Assembly: GCF_001458775.1 (NCBI RefSeq)
Contig: NZ_CZPZ01000016.1
Location: 1-58,481 of the forward strand
From: Candidatus Nitrospira nitrificans
GTDB lineage: Bacteria; Nitrospirota; Nitrospiria; Nitrospirales; Nitrospiraceae
Direction: 5' to 3'
DNA length: 58,481 nucleotides
Positions 1 to 7,901 of the stretch are shown piece by piece. The notes below the pieces were generated by a model. The model was not told the DNA's origin. It was given only the letters and a program-made list of their open reading frames with translations, and searched no databases. A program made the position numbers and the translations under genes. Position 1 is the first letter of the stretch. Each line of letters opens with the position of its first letter.

Positions 1-1
1 G

Positions 2-418
2 CCTGATTTTACCTTTGAGACCACCCTCGGCGGGAATACCATCACAAGCCTCCTTGCCCGAGCAGCAGAACAGGGCATCGAGGTGCATGTCTGGTACGTG
101 GGACTGTCCAGCCCGGAATTGCACATCGCGCGCGTGCAGGCCCGAGTCAGCCGAGGCGGGCACGACATCCCTGCGCACGACATTCATCGGCGCTACGAAC
201 ATAGCCGTCTCAACCTCATCACGCTGCTCCCCCACCTCACCACCCTGCATATGCACGACAACAGCGGGGACGCGGACCCAGCAGCCGGGCGAACGCCAAA
301 GCTGAAACCGGTGCTGCATTTGGCGCATGGCAGCATTCTCGGCCCGTCCGACCTCGCGTCCACGCCGAACTGGGCCAAACCGATCGTCGCCGCCGCGCTC
401 AAGCTCCGCCAACCCTGA
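2..418 (+). CDS. Zeta-toxin-like P-loop kinase, C-terminal part (5' truncated by window)
   Basis: The reading frame is open from the first base, so the start and the Walker A motif lie outside the window. What remains (138 residues) begins with a Phe-Glu-Thr-Thr-Leu segment like the substrate-side motif of zeta-toxin and COG4185 'predicted ABC-type ATPase' proteins. It continues with the family's YVGL segment, the ELHIARV helix, an Arg-rich RVxRGGHDIP loop, RRYEHSRLNLI and a late YDNS-like HDNS. Family members phosphorylate UDP-sugars or similar small molecules, either as toxins or as house-cleaning kinases. The stop lies 5 bp from the stop of the convergent methyltransferase gene. No antitoxin can be seen because the upstream side is missing, so toxin activity is not established. 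Confidence 0.8.
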   Translation, partial: PDFTFETTLGGNTITSLLARAAEQGIEVHVWYVGLSSPELHIARVQARVSRGGHDIPAHDIHRRYEHSRLNLITLLPHLTTLHMHDNSGDADPAAGRTPKLKPVLHLAHGSILGPSDLASTPNWAKPIVAAALKLRQP

Positions 419-423
419 ATCCT

Positions 424-2805
424 TCACCCCACCGTCACCGGCACCAGTGTCATGGTGTCGTTGCCGAAGATGTCGATGACTTTGACGGCGATGATGTAGC
501 GTCCGGGCTTGTCGTAGCGGTGTGTGGCGGTTTTCAGTTCCAGGTCACGGTCCTGGCGGGTGCGGAAGCTCTGCCATTCGTTCTCGAAAATGTAGGCGCC
601 GGTCCAACGCTCCTCGAAATCGTCGGCAGACAGCTCAAGGTCCCGTTGCGCCGGCTCTTGCCCTGGCAAAAAGCCATGCACCCCTCCGAGGCCGGTGCCG
701 CGCGGGACCTTGATGATTTCCTGCCGGCTTTCGTAATTGAAGTCCACCGCCCAGTAGTCCACCCAGTCGGTCCATTTTTTAGTCAGCACGTCGCGGGTGA
801 CGACACCCTGCTTGTCTTTGCTGATCTTCAGCAACTTGCCCGATTCACAGACGACCTCGCTCTTGCCTTCCTTCAGTTCGGCGGCGATGGATTCGGCAAT
901 ACCCTGCGAGTAGTAGACGGAAAAGTCCGTCAGCTCCACCGCCAAGGTCAGCTTGTCCTTCTTGTCGAAACGCGGCGTGACTTCGATATAGGCCACGTCG
1001 TGGAACCGCACCTGGCCCTTCTCGACAGCGCGTTTGTCGAACACTTCCGGCGGGATCGTCTTGGGCGCCAGATCGATGCCCTTCTGCTTCGCCTCATCCA
1101 AGACGGCTGGGAACAGACCCATCTCGAACTCGAACGCCAGCACGTCCACGCGAGCGGCGCCGCGCTTGCGGCATTCCGTGATGACTTCCTCGATGAACAG
1201 CCGACCGACGGGCAAGTTGATCGGGCCGACGACCACCAGCCGCCCGCTGTTTTTTCCGTGAAAGAAACCCGTATGGGGCAACGGCTCGGCGCGATAGGCT
1301 TTCAGAATCAACTCGCGGAACTCCTGCTCCTTCTTAGCGAGCGCCTGTTCCTTCTGTTTGCCCGTCAACCGCCCGGCGACATTCAGATAGGCCTGACGTT
1401 CATAGCGACCCAGGTTCAGCACCTCGAACGCGCGGAAGGGTTTGCCGTTAGCCTTCAACTCCCGCTGCACTTGAATCAGCCGTTTGCGCGTCGTGTGAAT
1501 GCCGAACTTGCCAAGATCCGTGGCGATCCATTTCCGCCCGAGCTTTTCCGCCACGGCAGCGGTCGTGCCGCTGCCGCAGAAGAAATCGGCGACCAAATCG
1601 CCTTCTTTTGAGCCAATGTTGATAATTCGCTCAACAAGACGGTCTGGCTTCTGTGTTGGATAATCCGTGCCACCCTTCATCCGCCCAACTTCATCCCAAA
1701 TGTCCTGAAGGGGAATCCCTTTCACGTCATCCAAATATCGCTTCACGCATCGTGATGATCCAACTTTCTGGTCGCGAAGATAAAGTTCACCACGAGCCAA
1801 TGCCGCTTCCATTCCTTGAAAATCGTAAATCCATTCGCGCTTCGACGATGGCGAAGCGCCTCGCCAAACGAATCGGTTCTTGTTACCCTTCCAAGTCGCA
1901 TTCTCAAGTTTGAACCGTTTGCCCTTCTTCGATTCGTTGCCGCGATAATTCACAACTTCGCCATCTTCCAGTTCGAGGAGGGAGTATTCAGATTCAGCCG
2001 AATCCGAGAGTTCAGTTCGTTCGATGTCGGAATCGTAATAGTATTTGTCGCTTTTGCCGAACCACAGAATTCTGTCGGTGACTACGCCAAGTTTATTCAC
2101 TGCGTCGTTGTGCGGATCGGTTCTCTGCCAAATAATTTCGCCCAGCAAATTTTTGTTAGAAAAAAGTTCGTCACAGATCATTCTCGCGTGCGGCGCAAGT
2201 TTTGGCCCGATGTGAACAAAGATGCTCGCCTCCTCGTGCATCAAATCGCGCATGAGGATGAGCCGTTCGTAAATCATGGCGATGAAGGAATCCGCGCCGC
2301 GTCCCCAGGTGTCGCGATAGGCGATTTGTTCGAGGAGGTTCGGCTCCTTGTGGAAGGTCTCGCCGCCAATCTCGATGTCCATGCTGAAGTCCGCGCCCAC
2401 GTCGAAGGGCGGGTCGATGTAGATGAGCTTGAGGCCGCCGGCGTCCTCGATCTGGCGGCGGAGCGCCCCGGCCTTGAGGGACGAGAGAATCAGCTTGTTG
2501 TCGCCCCAGATGAGTTTATTGGTCCAGCCCTTGATCTGCCGCCCGCCCAGGTCGAAGCCGAGTTCCCCCTGATCGCGCTGTTCCTTCCGCGGCTCGTCGA
2601 TATGTTCGAGCGTCTGGAAAGGCAGGATGGCGGTGCAGACTTCGCGGGATTTGCCGTTCCAGACGAGTTCGACCTCGCGTTTGTCGGCGAAGAGGAGGAA
2701 GCGATACTTCTCCGGCAGCGGCTTGCCCTGCTCGATGAGCTTGATCAGGTCGCGCTTCTCAGCGTCGGAGAGGTCGTATTTCTCGCTGTCGTGTTGACGT
2801 GCCAT
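424..2805 (-). CDS. mod: Type III restriction-modification system, modification methyltransferase (Mod)
   Basis: A 793-residue DNA adenine-N6 methyltransferase of the beta group, which places the catalytic motif before the SAM-binding motif. Motif IV is DPPF at residues 131-134. The specificity region follows, then PTQKP at 383-387 and the SAM-binding DFFCGSGTT at 407-415. In type III systems Mod recognises the site, methylates one strand and forms a complex with Res for cleavage. The C-terminal half (about 450-793) has no motif I recognise. The gene is last in the reverse-strand res-fic-mod unit. Its ATG follows the stop of a 31-codon ORF by 10 nt containing GAGG. Length and motif order fit a complete, intact gene. 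Confidence 0.93.
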   Translation of the reverse strand: MARQHDSEKYDLSDAEKRDLIKLIEQGKPLPEKYRFLLFADKREVELVWNGKSREVCTAILPFQTLEHIDEPRKEQRDQGELGFDLGGRQIKGWTNKLIWGDNKLILSSLKAGALRRQIEDAGGLKLIYIDPPFDVGADFSMDIEIGGETFHKEPNLLEQIAYRDTWGRGADSFIAMIYERLILMRDLMHEEASIFVHIGPKLAPHARMICDELFSNKNLLGEIIWQRTDPHNDAVNKLGVVTDRILWFGKSDKYYYDSDIERTELSDSAESEYSLLELEDGEVVNYRGNESKKGKRFKLENATWKGNKNRFVWRGASPSSKREWIYDFQGMEAALARGELYLRDQKVGSSRCVKRYLDDVKGIPLQDIWDEVGRMKGGTDYPTQKPDRLVERIINIGSKEGDLVADFFCGSGTTAAVAEKLGRKWIATDLGKFGIHTTRKRLIQVQRELKANGKPFRAFEVLNLGRYERQAYLNVAGRLTGKQKEQALAKKEQEFRELILKAYRAEPLPHTGFFHGKNSGRLVVVGPINLPVGRLFIEEVITECRKRGAARVDVLAFEFEMGLFPAVLDEAKQKGIDLAPKTIPPEVFDKRAVEKGQVRFHDVAYIEVTPRFDKKDKLTLAVELTDFSVYYSQGIAESIAAELKEGKSEVVCESGKLLKISKDKQGVVTRDVLTKKWTDWVDYWAVDFNYESRQEIIKVPRGTGLGGVHGFLPGQEPAQRDLELSADDFEERWTGAYIFENEWQSFRTRQDRDLELKTATHRYDKPGRYIIAVKVIDIFGNDTMTLVPVTVG

Positions 2806-2815
2806 ACCTCAGCTC

Positions 2816-2911
2816 TTACCCTCTCTCTTCCCCTCTTTTAAGAGGTAGTATCCCCTTCATCCGCCCCACATCCTTCAATAGCTCTTCTTTTATCTCTTTT
2901 CGGCCAACCAT
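2816..2911 (-). CDS. Small ORF (31 aa) between fic and mod, coupled to fic
   Basis: The ATG overlaps the fic stop codon in a TAATG arrangement, and the stop lies 10 nt before the mod ATG. The predicted peptide starts MVGRKEIKEELLKDVGRM and is highly charged, with 9 Lys/Arg and 6 Glu/Asp in its first 27 residues. I do not recognise it. It may be a real small protein, or it may simply carry ribosomes from fic to mod by termination-reinitiation. It is one of two tiny coupled ORFs in this operon. The sequence alone does not prove that it is translated. Confidence 0.45.
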   Translation of the reverse strand: MVGRKEIKEELLKDVGRMKGILPLKRGEERG

Positions 2912-3966
2912 TAGCTCTTTTCATCTTTCAGATGCCAGAGTGCCCCAGGGCCACGCCCGATGGCTTCAACCCGACCCTCTTTCCGCAGCCGGGCCATGAC
3001 CAGGCGAATGGTCGCGCGACTCACTCCCGGACACTGCCTGACCACATCCTCGACGGAGAACTCGCCCATCATGTGGTTGATCGCATAGGAAACCAGTTCT
3101 GCCTTCGCCGCCGGCCCGGCGCTTTCACGGCCCGCCCTTCGCTCAAACTCGGTGTAGGCCATATTGACCACATCCACGGTGTACGAGAAAAACGGAAGCA
3201 CGTCGTGCTGACTCTCATGCCAGCCTTGAGAGCTTTCATGCAGGCGCGCGTAATAGGATTCCTTGGTCGTTTCGATCAACCGCTCCAAGCTGATGTATCG
3301 CCCGACTTCGTAGCCAAGCTGGTACAGCGCAAGCAGCATGAGTAACCGGGAAACCCGGCCATTTCCGTCGGCAAAGGGGTGGATACACAGGAAATCCAGC
3401 ATGAGCGCGCTCACAGCCAGAATCGGCGTGACCTGCTTCTGCTCCAGCACATGCTGATACAGGAGGCAGAGATGTTCTATTGCCTTGGGAACATCCTCAG
3501 GTTCGACCGGCTTAAAGCGGATCTCCGTTGTACCATCTGAATAACGCGCCACAATGTGGTTGGGGCGATCCTTCCATTCCCCCGCCCTCGGATCGACTTC
3601 GCCGTGGATCAGTCGGTGAAATTTCCGGAACGTATCCGGCGCGATCTGAATTTCATCAGCTTTGGCATGAATCCATGCCAGCGCCCTCCGGTAACCGGCT
3701 ATTTCATTTTCGGAACGGTTCGTGGGCCTGGCCCGCCCCAACACCAGTGGTCGCAAGCGATCCCGCGCAACGGTGACACCCTCGATACGGTTCGATGATT
3801 CGACACTTTCCACCAACGCCATTTCGCGGAGAGCCTTCAGCACCTGTGGAGTTTGCTTGCCGTAGAGCGCCTGCCGTCCTCGCGCCGAGGCGATGTCGGT
3901 CAGCGCCGTGACCAGCCGCTGCGGAATAGCCAATTCGGAGAGTCGGACAGTCCTGAACGAGTTCAT
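2911..3966 (-). CDS. Fic family protein (AMP-transferase type)
   Basis: A 351-residue Fic protein. The catalytic motif HPFADGNGR is at residues 196-204, with the active His and the ATP-phosphate loop intact. An N-terminal inhibitory helix motif SSNRIEG at 57-63 matches the (S/T)xxxE(G/N) signature of self-inhibited class II Fic enzymes. The N-terminal part resembles the Fic_N domain. Residues about 285-345 look like a winged helix-turn-helix (SVEDVVRQCPGVSRATIRLVMARL), so the protein could bind DNA as well. Fic enzymes usually transfer AMP to a target hydroxyl. The gene sits between res and mod of a type III system with overlapping stops and starts on both sides, so it is probably co-translated with them. 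Its role there (toxin, regulator or guard) is inference. Confidence 0.9.
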   Translation of the reverse strand: MNSFRTVRLSELAIPQRLVTALTDIASARGRQALYGKQTPQVLKALREMALVESVESSNRIEGVTVARDRLRPLVLGRARPTNRSENEIAGYRRALAWIHAKADEIQIAPDTFRKFHRLIHGEVDPRAGEWKDRPNHIVARYSDGTTEIRFKPVEPEDVPKAIEHLCLLYQHVLEQKQVTPILAVSALMLDFLCIHPFADGNGRVSRLLMLLALYQLGYEVGRYISLERLIETTKESYYARLHESSQGWHESQHDVLPFFSYTVDVVNMAYTEFERRAGRESAGPAAKAELVSYAINHMMGEFSVEDVVRQCPGVSRATIRLVMARLRKEGRVEAIGRGPGALWHLKDEKS

Positions 3967-4052
3967 GAGGCAGCGGATTCCTGTTCAAGAAATGAGTGAT
4001 CCAGATCGCGGATGCGAATCTGCGCGGTCAGGGGTTGGCGGAGCGTCATCAT
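3963..4052 (-). CDS. Small ORF (29 aa) between res and fic, ATGA-coupled at both ends
   Basis: The start ATG overlaps the TGA stop of res, and its own TGA overlaps the ATG of fic, both as four-base ATGA overlaps. The predicted peptide begins MMTLRQPLTAQIRIRDLDH. I do not recognise it and it has no motif. The exact fit between two genes is the main evidence. It could be a genuine microprotein, or a translational bridge that lets fic be read after res. Confidence 0.45.
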   Translation of the reverse strand: MMTLRQPLTAQIRIRDLDHSFLEQESAAS

Positions 4053-6763
4053 GATTTGTGTTTGTACTCCGTAAAGCTCGATGCGAGCGAGGCAAACGTG
4101 CCCGGCGTATGTTTCTCAAATCCTAGTTGATCCACGAAGACGAAGTCGTACCGCCGTCCGTTCGCTTCGGCAACCGTCGCGTCGGCACACCACAGCTTGA
4201 GCCGCGCCATTTTCTGTGGCAGATCCAACTCCTCTCGTCCCTTGGTCTCGACGACCCAGACTGTGCCGTCGATGGTGCGGACGATAAAGTCCGGCGTATA
4301 GGTGGAGAGGTCGCCGTCGGCTCTCACATAGTCGAGCTTGAAGCCGACTGCCAGGTAGTTCTTGGCAAAGGCCGCCACGTCGTTCGCGGATTCCAGAAAG
4401 GCAGCGAACGACAGCTCAAAACCGCCGGACTGCGACTCCCCGACGGTTTTGGTGAAAATGGATTTCTTTGCCGCGAGGAATGGACGATGCTCGGTACGGA
4501 AGGGGCGCGTCTCGCGAAGACGAATCCGGGCCTCGATGTGCGTGGTGCCGCTGTCTTGAATGGTCAGCGCATTGATGGCGGTCTTGAACGCGTCGTACAG
4601 GACTTTGCCGACTTCCGGCTCGGAGAGATTGCGGAGCACTACCGGGTCTTCGAGGTTCACCGGTGACGAGGCGAACAGCTGTTCACGCATGAAGATTTTC
4701 ACTTTCCCATAGAGCACGTCATAGCCGCCAACGAGCCGTAAATCTTTGAGCAATTGGCGCGCAAAGAACGCCACGACGGAGCGGAAGTCGGCAGGCCCTG
4801 AGCCGTCCAGTTGAATCGTATGATGAATCTCCGAATCGAGCATCGTTTTGAAGACGATTTCCCTGGTCTCCTCGGGCGTGAACGGTTTGAGGGGCAGTTG
4901 TTTGTTGCCCAAGGCCGCGGGGTCGAGCGCATCGAGGTCTTTGAAGTCGCGCTGAAAGCGGCGGGTCAGCTTGGGGAGCGGAATGTCGAGGTCGTCGAGA
5001 TTTTTATCCGGATTCTCTGTGTCCACTTCGACAATGAGCGAGTCCTGGCGTGTCGTACCGCCGCCCATCGGCACGTGCTCGAAACTGACGCCCTCAGTCT
5101 GGATGGATTCGACGAACTCCATAAAGGCAGGAGTTCCCATGACCGAGACGGTTTCTTTTGTATCAGTGCCGAAATACATCCGGCGCAGGCCGCGCCCGAG
5201 GGTTTGCTCGGGAAGAATTTTGCTCTCCGCGCTGTATTCCCGCAACCCGACAATGACCGTCACGTTGCGGACGTCCCAGCCTTCCTTGAGCATCAATACC
5301 GAGACGATGGCCTTGCAGGGCGACATCCAGGAATCGATCTCGTTCGACTGCTTGCGGAGCAGTTCGAGTTCCTCCTTTTTCTTGCCCGACGCGGCCTCGG
5401 AGATTTCGCCGTTGTTCTTGGTGTGGATCACCAGCACCCCACCCTGCAGTTCGGGGCAGATCTTTTCGAGATGGACGCCCACGTCGTCGCAGTTGCGGGT
5501 GTCGTCCACCATGACGAAGAGCACGGCTTTTTTGCCGAGTTGTTGGTGTTCGGCAGCGCTCTTCTTCCACTCTTCAATCCCCAGCGCGAGGTAGTCTGCA
5601 TACTTCTCCGTGAAGAGGGCGCTCTTGCGTTCCTGCAGTTTGGCGCGACTGGCCGCATCCGGCAGCACCGGATGTTTCACGACGTTCTGATGAATGGCCT
5701 CGACCAGCGGATAATCGGACACGGTTTGGACGAAGATGGCTCCGTTGTTGTGGCGCGGCGTGGCGGTCACATCGACCTGCAAGGCGAGGCGGCAATCCTT
5801 TTGCAGCATCTTGTGATGGATGTCCTGGATAGATTTGAACCAGGCCATCTTCGGGTCGTGGATATGGTGCGCTTCGTCGTTGAAGAGGGCCAGTTCCTCC
5901 ACCTCGCGGACGATTTCGCCGAGATCGGTCCGGCTGTCGGTGGTCTTGCCGATCGGCTTGGGGCCGAAGGGCGAGAGGAAGTAATCACGCAGATCGTCGT
6001 CATCCAATGAGGGGTCGGTCACCTCGCCAAGGAAGACGCGGTGGATGTTGGTCAAGAACAGGTTGCCTATGTCGCGCACGACGCGCACATCGTCCTGTAT
6101 GTGCAATGTGAGCTGAAAATCGTCCCGCCAGTTCCGGCCTTCATGGCCGTTGCCGGGCAGAATGGGGTCGTTGAAGAAAATCCTGAGGCCGTCGAAGTCG
6201 GCGCGTAACCGATCGAGCACAATGATGTTCGGCGCGATGACGAGGAAGTTACGCGACAGCGCCGAGTCTGCTTCGTAGAGTTTATGAAAGAAGCTCCAAG
6301 CAATGAGCAGGGAAAGCACTTTGGTTTTCCCGGCGCCGGTTGCCATCTTTAAGACATAACGGGGCCAGTCTTCGTCGAACATGCCGGACGAGACCGCGCC
6401 GGACGCGTCGAATCGGAGCAGATCGTACTTGTCACGTGCACGCCGGACCTCGAAGAGCCAGACGACGGTTTCCACCGCCTCGCGTTGAGCAAAATAATAG
6501 CGGAACGGCGATAGAGAGCCGTCGGCATTTTCGATCAAATGCTCTGTTTCAAACCAATGGCGGAGCAAGGCGGCTGAGGTTGCGGACGCGCCGGCATATC
6601 GATCGGTTCGCCAGGCAAAGACTTCCTCCCGCACTTTGGCAACCAACGGCGGCAGCAGTTTTTCATAGGCCGTGCTTCTCAGCGCTTCGTCGGCTGGAAA
6701 CCAGCGCTGGTCAGGGATGAGGGGCTCGTAAGGCGAGTTCGGAAAATCAGGGTGAAGCGACAT
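4049..6763 (-). CDS. res: Type III restriction endonuclease, Res subunit (helicase-nuclease)
   Basis: A 904-residue SF2 helicase with a C-terminal nuclease. Counting from the chosen start, the Walker A motif MATGAGKT is at about 140-147 and the DEAH box at 296-299. Motifs V and VI (LKEGWDVRN and LPEQTLGRGLRR) follow. The PD-(D/E)xK site YTPDF...VVETKG is at about 822-842 (Asp825, Glu839, Lys841). Res uses ATP to translocate from methylation-free sites and cut DNA with Mod. I chose the ATG at 6763 because MSLHPDFPNSPYEPL matches the family N-terminus. An in-frame ATG at 6859 would add 32 residues. It is the first gene of the operon; its stop overlaps the next small ORF by ATGA. Confidence 0.92.
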   Translation of the reverse strand: MSLHPDFPNSPYEPLIPDQRWFPADEALRSTAYEKLLPPLVAKVREEVFAWRTDRYAGASATSAALLRHWFETEHLIENADGSLSPFRYYFAQREAVETVVWLFEVRRARDKYDLLRFDASGAVSSGMFDEDWPRYVLKMATGAGKTKVLSLLIAWSFFHKLYEADSALSRNFLVIAPNIIVLDRLRADFDGLRIFFNDPILPGNGHEGRNWRDDFQLTLHIQDDVRVVRDIGNLFLTNIHRVFLGEVTDPSLDDDDLRDYFLSPFGPKPIGKTTDSRTDLGEIVREVEELALFNDEAHHIHDPKMAWFKSIQDIHHKMLQKDCRLALQVDVTATPRHNNGAIFVQTVSDYPLVEAIHQNVVKHPVLPDAASRAKLQERKSALFTEKYADYLALGIEEWKKSAAEHQQLGKKAVLFVMVDDTRNCDDVGVHLEKICPELQGGVLVIHTKNNGEISEAASGKKKEELELLRKQSNEIDSWMSPCKAIVSVLMLKEGWDVRNVTVIVGLREYSAESKILPEQTLGRGLRRMYFGTDTKETVSVMGTPAFMEFVESIQTEGVSFEHVPMGGGTTRQDSLIVEVDTENPDKNLDDLDIPLPKLTRRFQRDFKDLDALDPAALGNKQLPLKPFTPEETREIVFKTMLDSEIHHTIQLDGSGPADFRSVVAFFARQLLKDLRLVGGYDVLYGKVKIFMREQLFASSPVNLEDPVVLRNLSEPEVGKVLYDAFKTAINALTIQDSGTTHIEARIRLRETRPFRTEHRPFLAAKKSIFTKTVGESQSGGFELSFAAFLESANDVAAFAKNYLAVGFKLDYVRADGDLSTYTPDFIVRTIDGTVWVVETKGREELDLPQKMARLKLWCADATVAEANGRRYDFVFVDQLGFEKHTPGTFASLASSFTEYKHKS

Positions 6764-6949
6764 TCCTATCTTTCGCTCAAGAGTTGCGAGGTGCCGCCGG
6801 AGAATACCCTTTTCCCCAAGAGAAATCATCACGCCCATGCGGAGAGGGCTCTGACCCATGTTCCTGGTCCATTGAGTTTTCCGGCAAGGCGGTCTTGCAG
6901 GCTCCCTTGTAGCGAACGCTTCAGAAGGTCACAGCTGTGTTCACCCCTT

Positions 6950-6977
6950 TTATCGACACACACGTCTCCGCTATAAT
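6950..6977 (+). promoter_or_regulatory. Candidate sigma70-type promoter for the gene at 7001
   Basis: A perfect TATAAT lies at 6972-6977. A poor -35 (TTATCG, 6950-6955) lies 16 bp upstream. Transcription would begin about 17 nt before the ATG at 7001. Confidence 0.4.
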
Positions 6978-7000
6978 CCCCGCTGCGCTTGAGCAGACCT

Positions 7001-7837
7001 ATGGCCACCACCGACACTGACTACAAAGAACGCCTCCGCCAGCTGGCCGAACTGATGCTCGCCGTGTCGGGCGAATCGGTCACACTGATGAAGCACACCG
7101 CGCCGGAGCAGGCGCTCAAGCTCAAGCGGCAGCAAGAGTGGGGCATCTATCTGGAATTCCTCAAGGTCATGTTCAATCTCGCGGATCGGCTGGTGGCCCT
7201 GCACATTCCGCTCAAGGACCAGATGGAGTTCATGAACGGGCTGGAAGACGCGGTGACGCAACAGCTGAAGCGCGCGCTGGAACCGGCCTTCGGAAATAAC
7301 GCGGATCAGATGGAAATCGTCATGACGATCGGAACCACCGTGGCGGAAAGTCGGCAAGCCTACGAGCACTACAAGTTCCTGATCACCGAAGACTCGAAGG
7401 CAAAGAACGAGATGTTCCGCGACTTCGGCGACAAAGTCGCCGAGGCCCTCGGCACGGCCGGCAACACGCAGCTCCGCTCCGCGGCGACACTTTGCGCAAG
7501 CGCGGTCGTGCCGGCGCTCAGCGCAGTCCTGCAAGGGCAGGCTCCTCCCGCTCAAGACGCTCCGCACGTCGTGCCTCCGGACGTCGGGACCTCGACGGAA
7601 CAGCAAAAGTCCACCGGCCAGGAGATCAAGCTTGTCAGCTTGATGTCGAGCGTGTCGGGCGAAGAAGTGGAGACCCGTTGGGGGCTCCATCCCCGGTTTC
7701 GCGAGGACCTCAGCACGTCCGAACTGCAGCAGCTCTCCAAACTCCTGAACCGGGTTGCAAAAATCCTTGGCGAACGTTATGCCGCCGTGGCATTCTCCAA
7801 AGACTGGGCCTCGTGGCATAAGGCCGGGCACGCCTGA
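7001..7837 (+). CDS. Conserved hypothetical protein, largely alpha-helical
   Basis: A 278-residue soluble protein that I do not recognise. It starts MATTDTDYKERLRQL. It has no signal peptide and no membrane segment. The first 165 residues look like a helical bundle (ELMLAVSGESVTLMKHTAP, LKDQMEFMNGLEDAV). A Pro/Ser/Thr-rich linker follows at about 180-210, then a second helical part ending in KDWASWHKAGHA. The phrase SVSGE appears in both halves (near residue 22 and again near 222), which may indicate related halves. A TTG 12 bp upstream is in frame, but the ATG is preferred because of its distance from the TATAAT box. It is transcribed away from res and precedes glgP. Confidence 0.7.
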   Translation: MATTDTDYKERLRQLAELMLAVSGESVTLMKHTAPEQALKLKRQQEWGIYLEFLKVMFNLADRLVALHIPLKDQMEFMNGLEDAVTQQLKRALEPAFGNNADQMEIVMTIGTTVAESRQAYEHYKFLITEDSKAKNEMFRDFGDKVAEALGTAGNTQLRSAATLCASAVVPALSAVLQGQAPPAQDAPHVVPPDVGTSTEQQKSTGQEIKLVSLMSSVSGEEVETRWGLHPRFREDLSTSELQQLSKLLNRVAKILGERYAAVAFSKDWASWHKAGHA

Positions 7838-7901
7838 TCGCAACCGGTGATCGCCCGTCATTGCCGATCCTGATTACGTGACCTTGACCAAAGGAGTGCT
7901 T

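Noticed and set aside
520-1611. Long forward-strand open frame opposite mod
   Set aside because: It mirrors the mod codons, its translation has no family character, and mod carries clear catalytic motifs.
4811-6010. Forward open frame of about 400 codons opposite res
   Set aside because: It is an antisense shadow of a GC-rich gene; res has complete helicase and nuclease motifs in the other strand.
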